A stretch of 64,000 nucleotides of DNA. Origin: Marinobacterium ramblicola. Its GTDB lineage: Bacteria; Pseudomonadota; Gammaproteobacteria; Pseudomonadales; Balneatricaceae. The notes beneath the pieces were generated by a model. The model searched no databases. It was not told the DNA's origin and saw only the letters and a program-made list of their open reading frames with translations. Below, one piece after another: positions 8,538-15,029 of the stretch. Every line of letters begins with the position of its first letter. The first letter of the stretch is position 1. Location: assembly GCF_019084545.1 (NCBI RefSeq), contig NZ_JAHREP010000002.1:174234-238233 (forward strand), written 5' to 3'. Position numbers and translations under genes: made by a program.

Positions 8538-8992
8538 TTCTGACGGCAGTTTTCCGAACAGACATTAAAAAGTTATTCCGGCCCGCGGATTGCCCTGCGT
8601 TATCCCAAGGGAGTTGGGCGCATGGCGCAGGGTGAAGCCCAGGCGGTCTATTTGATGGCGTATATTTTTACATACTCATACTAAAGTAGTAAAAAACACC
8701 GCGAATCAGTAAATCTTAACTTTTATTTATGCGTAAACCGCATAATTAGTGGTAGATTGTGGTGCCAGTTCCCGCACTGGATAAGTGCATCTCTGTTTTC
8801 CCGAAAAATACCCCCTGCGACATATTGATTTTGTTTGACCGGCCTCAAAGTGAACGTGTGGCTGGCGTTGTTTATCGTCATTCAGCGCTTTGAGATAGTC
8901 GATTAAAGGCTGTCATCTGACCGTCTCAAAGCGGGCCCGGCTCCCCATCCGAGGACCCGCTCGATAACTAACTAAATGGAGAGACCGATAAC
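8538..8992 (+). promoter_or_regulatory. long regulatory leader upstream of TRAP operon
   Basis: No gene is seen in these 455 bases. The middle is AT-rich (about 8650-8760). It contains an inverted repeat TTATGCG-N5-CGCATAA (8727-8745), a larger inverted repeat CGCTTTGAGA (8886-8895) / TCTCAAAGCG (8924-8933), and a third partial copy CTCAAAG at 8844-8850. The first is a candidate operator; the second could be a regulator pair or an mRNA leader stem. Confidence 0.5.
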
Positions 8993-10015
8993 ATGAAGAG
9001 CATGTTGGGAAAGTTTTCACGCACCGTTGCCGCGGGCGCAATGGCGTTGTCACTGGCGGCCGGTTCTGTCACCAGCGCGGTTGCTGCCGAATATAACTGG
9101 CGTTTTGCCAACCTCTACAGCCGCGGAACCGCGTTTGGCGAGGTGTACCAGGGGATGGCGGACAACATTGAAAAGATGTCCGGTGGTCGTATCGCGGTGA
9201 AGATGATGTACGCCGACGAGGGGGTCAGCACCAACGGTATCTTCGGCGCGGTCAAATCCGGTCTGATCACCATGGGCGCGCCGTTCCAGCCGATGCACGC
9301 CGGTGAGATGCCCGCCGGTATCGTCGAGGTCGGCCTGCCGGGCGGTACCGCCGATGTCGGCGAGCTGATGGACCTGTTCAACGAGAAAGGCTTCGGCGAC
9401 ATCCTGGATGAAGCCTACGCCTCCTACGGCATCAAGAATCTGGAGCCCTACATCCAGCCGCCGGTCTACATCATCACCAAGAAACCGATCAACTCCATCG
9501 AAGATTTCAAAGGGCTGAAGATCCGTGCGCCGGGTGCTTACGGCAAGTTCCTGCGCAACCTGGGCGCCTCTCCGGTCAACCTGACCTGGGGCGAGATCTA
9601 CACCGCCCTGTCTACCGGCGTTATCGACGGCTCCATCGGTTCCAACCTGATCGACCACCGCGATGGTAACCATGTCGAAGTTGCAAAGTACATGTACCGT
9701 CTGCCGCTGGCCGGTGCGCAGGTGTTGCCGGTGATCGTCAACCAGAAGGCCTGGGATCAGCTGCCGGAGGATCTGCAGGCGATCGTGCGCGCCGCTACCG
9801 CGGTTCATGCCCAGGAGCAGCTGACCAAGTCCCGCGCCTGGGAAGCTCAGGCCGTGGCCGATATGCAGGCCAAGGGCATGGAGTGGAGCCCGGAGCCGAG
9901 TGCGGCTGACCGCGAAGCCTGGAAAGCGGCCGGTGCCGGCCTGTGGGATGAGTACGCCAAAGAGGGCCCGTTCAGCGCCCGTCTGATCGACGTGCTCAAG
10001 CAGGACGCCAAGTAA
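8993..10015 (+). CDS. TRAP transporter substrate-binding protein, DctP family
   Basis: A 340-residue periplasmic binding protein. The N-terminal signal peptide ends near the AVAA-E junction (about residue 32). The mature domain has the DctP-family core, including the conserved carboxylate-binding Arg178 in LKIRAPG, followed by the family stretch with TWGEIYTALSTGVIDGS. Such proteins capture organic acids and deliver them to the small/large TRAP permease. GGAGAG is placed upstream of the ATG. It is the first gene of a dctPQM-usp operon and is separated from the permeases by a strong hairpin, which would favour excess binding protein. The position just after glaH-lhgO-gabD suggests a C5 dicarboxylate such as glutarate, but that is inference. 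Confidence 0.9.
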   Translation: MKSMLGKFSRTVAAGAMALSLAAGSVTSAVAAEYNWRFANLYSRGTAFGEVYQGMADNIEKMSGGRIAVKMMYADEGVSTNGIFGAVKSGLITMGAPFQPMHAGEMPAGIVEVGLPGGTADVGELMDLFNEKGFGDILDEAYASYGIKNLEPYIQPPVYIITKKPINSIEDFKGLKIRAPGAYGKFLRNLGASPVNLTWGEIYTALSTGVIDGSIGSNLIDHRDGNHVEVAKYMYRLPLAGAQVLPVIVNQKAWDQLPEDLQAIVRAATAVHAQEQLTKSRAWEAQAVADMQAKGMEWSPEPSAADREAWKAAGAGLWDEYAKEGPFSARLIDVLKQDAK

Positions 10016-10056
10016 GCGCTAGCTTTGATCGGGGCGGATACTCATCCGCTCCTCTT

Positions 10057-10122
10057 TCAGCTTACACGGATGGATCGGAAGCCGGAGTGCTTCGGGTGTG
10101 CATCCGCGTAAGCTGATCCTTT
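10057..10122 (+). terminator. attenuator-like hairpin between TRAP binding protein and permeases
   Basis: A 16-bp inverted repeat with one mismatch (10057-10072 with 10101-10116) encloses a smaller GAAGC/GCTTC stem and is followed by TCCTTTTT. A second small hairpin GCGGAT-ACTC-ATCCGC lies at 10034-10049. Together they probably terminate part of the transcripts, as in many binding-protein-first transport operons, or protect the 3' end of the binding-protein mRNA. Confidence 0.7.
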
Positions 10123-10137
10123 TTCAGGAAGTTCATT

Positions 10138-10686
10138 ATGGTAGCCACGCTGTTAAGAGCCTACTGTCTGAGCGTTCAGTTCATCGTCCGCTTCGTTGGC
10201 CGCTCGGTCTCCTATCTGGTCCCGCTGCTTGCGTTCGTCGTCGCCTTCGAAGTGTTTTCCCGCTATGTGCTGAATCGCCCGACCATCTGGGCCTACGACC
10301 TGTCGCTGTTTATTTTCGCCTATATCGCGGCATTGGGCGGCGCCTTTGCCCAGCAGAAACAGGCGCATATCAACGTCGACATTCTTTATCTGAAGGTGTC
10401 CGAGCGCACCCGTCGCCTGTTCAACCTGCTGACCTATGCGCTGGCGATCTACTTCATGCTGGTGCTGATCGATATCAGCTACGACAAGCTGCTTGAGGCA
10501 CTGAAGTACAACTATCGCCGGCAGAGCGAGTGGGCGCCGCATATGCACCACTTCTGGGTGATGATGATCAGCGCCGGCGGTCTGATGGCGGTGCAACTGC
10601 TGGCGCAGTGGTTAGAGGATATCTACGCCCTGATCAGTGGGCGCGAGCTGTTTGTAGAGCGGGAGAGCAACAATGATGAGTATTGA
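10138..10686 (+). CDS. TRAP transporter small permease, DctQ family
   Basis: A 182-residue membrane protein with four predicted helices (about residues 20-42, 50-72, 92-118 and 138-160), the normal size and layout of DctQ subunits. It contains the family-like RYVLNRPTIWAYDLSLF segment after helix 1 and the QKQAHINVDILY motif. It pairs with the DctM protein encoded next, whose start overlaps its end by 14 bases. Sodium- or proton-coupled import of the solute delivered by the upstream binding protein is the expected role. Confidence 0.9.
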   Translation: MVATLLRAYCLSVQFIVRFVGRSVSYLVPLLAFVVAFEVFSRYVLNRPTIWAYDLSLFIFAYIAALGGAFAQQKQAHINVDILYLKVSERTRRLFNLLTYALAIYFMLVLIDISYDKLLEALKYNYRRQSEWAPHMHHFWVMMISAGGLMAVQLLAQWLEDIYALISGRELFVERESNNDEY

Positions 10687-11992
10687 GATGCTGACCGCGG
10701 TGCTGCTGGTCTGCCTGCTGGTGGCGTTCGCTTTCGGTGCGCCGGTGGGGCTGGGCCTCGGCGGTATCGCCATGGCGGTGGGTTACCTGACCTGGGGCGA
10801 GGGGATCTTCAACATCATCCCCTCGACCATCGATTCCACCTATTTCAGCTTTATCCTGCTGGCGATCCCGCTCTATATCTACATGGGCCAGCTGCTGACC
10901 CGCTCCGGCATCGGCGATGCCATGTTTAACGCCAGCCAGCTGATCATCGGCCGGGTGCGTGGCTCGCTGGCGATCAGCGTGATCGGCGTCTGCTCGATGA
11001 TCGGTGCGATGGTCGGCATCATCGGTGCCGGTATCATGACCTCCGGCAGCATCGCGCTGAAACCGATGCTGGAGCGCGGCTACGACCGTCGCCTGGCGCT
11101 GGGCGTGATCATGGCCGGCGGCGGCCTGGGTATCCTGATTCCGCCCAGCGTGCCGATGATCATGTTCGCCTCTGCCACGCAGAACTCGGTCGGCCGGATG
11201 TTCATCGCCGCGCTGGTGCCGGCGGCGATCTCGGTGGTGTCGCTGGCGTTGTACGTGATCATCAGCTGCCGGCTGAACCCGGAGCGGGCGCCGATGGGCA
11301 CCGGCGACGAGGTGTCGATGACGCCGAAGCAGAAGGTGGTGACACTGCGAGATGGTTTGTTCTCGGTGCTGCTGATATTCGCTGTACTGGGCAGCATCAT
11401 CTCCGGTATCGCCACTCCCACCGAATCGGGTGCCATCGGCGTGATCGGCGCGATCATCCTGGCGATCCTGTTCAAACGCTTCAAGCTGTCGATGTTCCAG
11501 CACGCCGGGTTCGAGACCTCCATCCTGATCAGCGTGGCGATGTGGATCATCTTCGGTGCCACCCTGTTCAGCAACTTCCATCTGCTGATGGGGGTGCAGG
11601 ATATGGTCGCCTCCTTCACTGAGGACCTGGGGCTGCCGCCGCTGGGCGTGATCATTATGATGCAGCTGATCATGATCCTGCTCGGTTTCATCATCGACGA
11701 GTTCATCATTGTGTTGATGTGCGCGCCGCTGTTCACGCCGATCGCGGTATCGCTGGGCTTCGATCCGATCTGGTTCGGTATTCTGATGATTCTCAATATC
11801 GAGATCGCGGTGCAGACGCCACCCTACGGTTTCGCGCTGTTCTACCTTAAGGGTATCGCGCCGCCCGGGGTAACCATGTCCGATATCTACCGCTCGGTGC
11901 TGCCGTTCATCAGCATCAAGCTGGCGGTGTTGATTCTCTGCATGCTGGTGCCGGAGCTGGTGCTCTGGTTGCCGAACAAGATCATGGGGTAA
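10673..11992 (+). CDS. TRAP transporter large permease, DctM family
   Basis: A 439-residue polytopic membrane protein of the DctM family, the ion-coupled transport subunit. About 11-12 hydrophobic segments are visible. Family landmarks include AIPLYIYMGQLLTRSGIGDAM, the glycine-rich GAMVGIIGAGIMTSG, GGLGILIPPSVPMIM and the C-terminal AVQTPPYGFALFYLKG. It overlaps the small permease gene and is followed after 4 bases by a universal stress protein gene. The DctM-plus-UspA arrangement recalls the TeaABC-TeaD ectoine system, but the binding protein does not by itself indicate ectoine. Confidence 0.93.
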   Translation: MMSIEMLTAVLLVCLLVAFAFGAPVGLGLGGIAMAVGYLTWGEGIFNIIPSTIDSTYFSFILLAIPLYIYMGQLLTRSGIGDAMFNASQLIIGRVRGSLAISVIGVCSMIGAMVGIIGAGIMTSGSIALKPMLERGYDRRLALGVIMAGGGLGILIPPSVPMIMFASATQNSVGRMFIAALVPAAISVVSLALYVIISCRLNPERAPMGTGDEVSMTPKQKVVTLRDGLFSVLLIFAVLGSIISGIATPTESGAIGVIGAIILAILFKRFKLSMFQHAGFETSILISVAMWIIFGATLFSNFHLLMGVQDMVASFTEDLGLPPLGVIIMMQLIMILLGFIIDEFIIVLMCAPLFTPIAVSLGFDPIWFGILMILNIEIAVQTPPYGFALFYLKGIAPPGVTMSDIYRSVLPFISIKLAVLILCMLVPELVLWLPNKIMG

Positions 11993-11996
11993 GGCG

Positions 11997-12416
11997 ATGT
12001 ACAGCAATATTCTGATACCGATGGATCCGGACCATGCCGATCTGTTCGGCGCCCAGGTGAAGGCGGCCCGGCGGCTGCTGTCGCCGGGCGGCACCATCTC
12101 CACGCTCTACGTCAACCAGAACTACGTGCACCACGTGCTGGCGGCGACCTCCTCCGAGCGGCCCACGGAGATCGAACAGGCGATCCTGCAACAGGTGAAA
12201 GCGCTGTTCGAGGCCGAGGTGCCCAAGGAGCAGCGCGGACATGTCTACTCCAGACGCGGTGTGGTGCACGACGAGATCGTGAAAAAGGCCAGGAAGATCG
12301 GCGCCGATCTGATCATCATGGCGGCGTGCAAGAAACCGTTGGAGCGCTACTTCCTCGGCTCAAACACGCGCAAGGTGATGACCGAAGCGAGCTGTTCGGT
12401 GTTCGTACAGCGCTAA
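11997..12416 (+). CDS. universal stress protein (UspA family), TRAP-associated
   Basis: A 139-residue UspA-fold protein. The N terminus MYSNILIPMDPDH is the usual first strand, and the C-terminal segment GSNTRKVMTEASCSVFV contains the G-x9-G-(S/T)-like nucleotide-binding region, in the form FLGSNTRKV. Small Usp proteins encoded at the end of TRAP operons (for example TeaD) modulate transporter activity in an ATP-linked way. The gene starts 4 bases after the large permease and surely belongs to the same transcript. Confidence 0.88.
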   Translation: MYSNILIPMDPDHADLFGAQVKAARRLLSPGGTISTLYVNQNYVHHVLAATSSERPTEIEQAILQQVKALFEAEVPKEQRGHVYSRRGVVHDEIVKKARKIGADLIIMAACKKPLERYFLGSNTRKVMTEASCSVFVQR

Positions 12417-12533
12417 TCCGCTGTCACCGGTAAGCTCTCTTTGTCGACTGGGGGATCCTAATCCGTTGTCAGCTGTCACACTGGCAATGAGAGGGATAGA
12501 ATCCCCCTATCGGTCCAGCAGAGAGAGCTCACC

Positions 12534-13109
12534 ATGCGCGACACAGTCAACAGACCCCTGCATCGAATTCTGGCGTTCCTGGCCCTGTTGCTGGCCACAT
12601 CGATGGCCGCTGCCGAGCTGGCGCCGGCGCGGATCGAAGCCTACATCGCCAGCCTGAGCAGCGTGCGCGAGCTTGGCGATCAGCTCAAGGCGGAGGGCAA
12701 GCAGGAGCTGCTTGCTCGTCAGATCATGCCGCGCGCCGGCGAGCCGTTCGATCCGCACCAGCGTGCGGTTCGAACCTTGAATCGCGACGAGCCGAACTAT
12801 TTTGTACGGCTTGAAAAGAGTGTGCTGCAGCAGGGCTTTACCAGCGTCGACAGCTGGGCCAAAACCGGCGATCAGATCGTCCTCGCCTATGGCGCGGTGA
12901 AAGTGTCCGCCGAGAGTCCGCAGATGCTGGCACTGGCGGCGCGCAGTGGCCCGGAGCAGGAACTCCTGTTGCAAACCCTGCCCGAGCCGCAGCAGGGGCA
13001 GCTCAGGCAGGCACTGGTGGTAGCCAAGGCGCTGGCACGGGTGCCGGAAGCGGATAAACGGGCGGTACGGCCCTATGTGGGGCAACTGGACAACATGTTC
13101 AGTCAGTAG
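12534..13109 (+). CDS. conserved exported protein of unknown function
   Basis: A 191-residue protein with a clear N-terminal signal peptide (hydrophobic core ILAFLALLLATSMAAA, cleavage near residue 26). The mature part is mainly helical, charged and without recognised motifs; it has no cysteine pairs or lipobox. It resembles small periplasmic proteins of gammaproteobacteria, but I do not recognise a named family. AGAGAG precedes the ATG. It is convergent with the ypfH-like gene with a 4-base gap. The upstream 117 bases hold a loose GGGGGAT...ATCCCCC inverted repeat (12450-12456 / 12501-12507). Confidence 0.7.
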   Translation: MRDTVNRPLHRILAFLALLLATSMAAAELAPARIEAYIASLSSVRELGDQLKAEGKQELLARQIMPRAGEPFDPHQRAVRTLNRDEPNYFVRLEKSVLQQGFTSVDSWAKTGDQIVLAYGAVKVSAESPQMLALAARSGPEQELLLQTLPEPQQGQLRQALVVAKALARVPEADKRAVRPYVGQLDNMFSQ

Positions 13110-13113
13110 AGTG

Positions 13114-13749
13114 TTACTTCAGACTCTCAGCCAACCGCTGCACCGCCAGCTCCAGCAGCAGCGGGCTGATCTCGTGATCCGTACCCTGTTCTGTATCCAG
13201 CGTGACTTGCGCGCCGAGCGATTCCAGGCGCGCGCAGGCGGCGCGGGCATGACTGACCGGGATCACGCTATCGCTCTCGCCGTGCAGCAGGTGGATAGCG
13301 GTGTGCTTGGGCGCGTGGTCGGGCAGCGATGCGTAACGGCCGGAGAAGCCGAGCACCTGACCGGCGATACCATCGCGCGCTTTGATCGCCTCCAGCGACA
13401 TGATGGTACCCTGGGAGAAACCGACCAATACGGTGTGCCCGGCATCAACGGTATAGCGCTGCTGCAGGGTTTCGATCATCTCGATAAAGGCGGGCAGGGC
13501 GGCGGCTACCCGCTGCGGACGGTTATCTTCGGTAACGCCGCGCAGGGAGAACCACTGGCGGCCGCCGAAGCCGCCGTCGAAGGGTTCGAAACCGTCGACT
13601 ACCAGGCAGCAGGCGTGGGGGAAAGCCGCATGCAGGGCATGACCCAACGGGGCCAGATTCTCTTTGTTGGCGCCGACGCCATGGGCCAGGATAAACAGCT
13701 GGCGGGTTTCGCCCTGTGCCGGAATTTCGACCATCGCCGGTAGTGTCAT
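13114..13749 (-). CDS. ypfH: YpfH-type esterase / phospholipase-carboxylesterase family
   Basis: A 211-residue alpha/beta hydrolase similar to E. coli YpfH. The N-terminal AHGVGANKENLAPLG, the nucleophile elbow VGFSQGTIMSLEA, an Asp in HGESDSVIPV and a His in GTDHEISPLL provide the Ser-Asp-His triad in the expected order. No signal peptide, so cytoplasmic. YpfH acts on short acyl esters in vitro; the physiological substrate is not known. It is transcribed alone, towards the exported-protein gene. Confidence 0.85.
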   Translation of the reverse strand: MTLPAMVEIPAQGETRQLFILAHGVGANKENLAPLGHALHAAFPHACCLVVDGFEPFDGGFGGRQWFSLRGVTEDNRPQRVAAALPAFIEMIETLQQRYTVDAGHTVLVGFSQGTIMSLEAIKARDGIAGQVLGFSGRYASLPDHAPKHTAIHLLHGESDSVIPVSHARAACARLESLGAQVTLDTEQGTDHEISPLLLELAVQRLAESLK

Positions 13750-13909
13750 CTGCTTCTCGACCTTTCAATCACTCAACTGACAATGTGTGTTTTATACAGG
13801 TTTGCGCAGCCTATACGCCAGTCTATTCGGCTGTTGTATTAGTAGGTGCGATCCACTAGGCTGAATGTGTGGATCCAATCTGTCTAGACCGGACCGATGC
13901 GGTGAGAGT

Positions 13910-14221
13910 ATGACGCAGTACCTGCGATTCCCGTTCACCCTGCTGCTCGCGGTCACTGTTGCTCTGCTGTTGCTGCAGCTTCCGCATGGCAAACTGGCTG
14001 ATGAGCGAAATCTGAATACCCTCGTACTGGTAGAGGGGGTATTTAACCTCGAACTGCAGGGCGGCGTAATACTGGATCCAGATAGTGGTTCAGCCCTGCC
14101 GTTGAGGTATGAAGTAACCACATCACGAGTTCATCACCTATCTGGCGCGCGCCCTGCATACGCGATCATCAGTTCTCCACTCACGTTACCGCCATCGCGG
14201 GCACCGCCGACGCTGACCTGA
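13910..14221 (+). CDS. hypothetical small membrane-anchored protein, uncertain
   Basis: A possible 103-residue protein starting at an ATG after GGTGAGAGT. The N terminus has one strong hydrophobic segment (FPFTLLLAVTVALLLLQLP), then a short polar region. The last third is rich in Pro, Ser and Thr and looks unlike a folded domain, so the reading frame may be broken or the gene may be spurious. The preceding stretch 13750-13909 shows no gene. Two GGATCC-centred sites like the VanR operators flank and enter this frame (13870-13877 and 14073-14080). No family recognised. Confidence 0.35.
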   Translation: MTQYLRFPFTLLLAVTVALLLLQLPHGKLADERNLNTLVLVEGVFNLELQGGVILDPDSGSALPLRYEVTTSRVHHLSGARPAYAIISSPLTLPPSRAPPTLT

Positions 14222-14288
14222 TCCCTGTTGTTCGGTTTCTACACTATATCTACCATTCTGCCCTCATAGGGCAGGAGGAGTCTGTTCT

Positions 14289-14879
14289 ATGCATCCTTAT
14301 CATGAATTGAAAACCGTCGGTCTGAGTGACTACCCCTCCGTCATTGAATCGGATCAGGTGGAGAGTTTTGACCTTAACAGCCCCGCACGCCTGGTCATGA
14401 CCGACTTCCTTTATCATCGACCACTGACGCTGCTGGCGGACGTGAGTATCGATGATGCCATCGCCGCCATGCGTCGGGCGCATGTGCGTTCGATCCTGGT
14501 CACCGACACCGCCGACGCGTTTCGCGGCATCATCACCGTAGCCGATCTGGAGAGTCGCAAGGTGCTGAGCCTGGCGACCAGCTCCGGTCAGGCACGAGGT
14601 GATCTGACCATCGGCGATCTGATGACGCCGAAAGAGAAGCTGCGCGGCGTGACGCTCGGCGCGGTGGAGAAGGGCAGCATCGGTGACCTGCTGCAAACGC
14701 TGAAGAACGAGGGGCAACCGCACATGCTGGTGGTGGACCCCGATAGCCAGCGTATCCGCGGCATCATCTCCTCCAGCGATATCGCGCGGCGCCTGCGCAT
14801 CTCGGTCGAGCTCAACCTGCGCGCCACCAGCTTCCGCGAGCTGGTCGATATTATCTCCTCCGGACGCGAAGTGGGCTGA
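14289..14879 (+). CDS. CBS-domain-pair protein
   Basis: A 196-residue protein with two CBS motifs (about residues 35-95 and 105-175): ADVSIDDAIAAMRRAHVRSI with IITVADLE, and a second with LQTLKNEGQPHMLVV and IRGIISSSDIARRL. CBS pairs bind adenosine nucleotides or other ligands and act as regulatory modules. No enzymatic domain is attached. AGGAGG lies upstream of the ATG. It stands next to nifJ in the same direction, but 150 bases with operator-like repeats separate them. Confidence 0.85.
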   Translation: MHPYHELKTVGLSDYPSVIESDQVESFDLNSPARLVMTDFLYHRPLTLLADVSIDDAIAAMRRAHVRSILVTDTADAFRGIITVADLESRKVLSLATSSGQARGDLTIGDLMTPKEKLRGVTLGAVEKGSIGDLLQTLKNEGQPHMLVVDPDSQRIRGIISSSDIARRLRISVELNLRATSFRELVDIISSGREVG

Positions 14880-14965
14880 GCAAGCATCGTTCGCCGTCTA
14901 TCCTGATACTGGCACGGACCCTTTCTGCAGCGGAGTTGGTCTGTGTCAGTTTCTCTGCGTGAGTC

Positions 14966-14998
14966 ACCTGAGATACTCAGGTAATAGCTCAGGTAATA
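14966..14998. promoter_or_regulatory. palindrome and tandem repeat upstream of nifJ
   Basis: Perfect inverted repeat ACCTGAG-ATA-CTCAGGT (14966-14982), and the right arm continues into a tandem direct repeat CTCAGGTAATA (14976-14986 and 14988-14998, 12-base period). It lies 32 bases before the nifJ start. The arrangement is that of a regulator binding array; the regulator is unknown. Confidence 0.5.
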
Positions 14999-15029
14999 AA
15001 TACGTGCCGGCGGATAGAAGGAGAACCGA

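Noticed and set aside
10634-12103. 489-codon open frame on the minus strand opposite the TRAP large permease
   Set aside because: Its His/Asp/Arg/Gln-rich translation is the usual antisense shadow of a GC-rich membrane-protein gene; the sense strand encodes a clear DctM protein.
8993-12416. Ectoine transporter (TeaABCD) assignment for the TRAP-usp operon
   Set aside because: The usp partner is shared by many TRAP operons; the binding protein is DctP-type with a carboxylate-binding Arg and the context points to glutarate.
12450-12507. GGGGGAT...ATCCCCC inverted repeat upstream of the exported-protein gene
   Set aside because: Arms are short and G/C-run based with a 44-base loop; likely chance.
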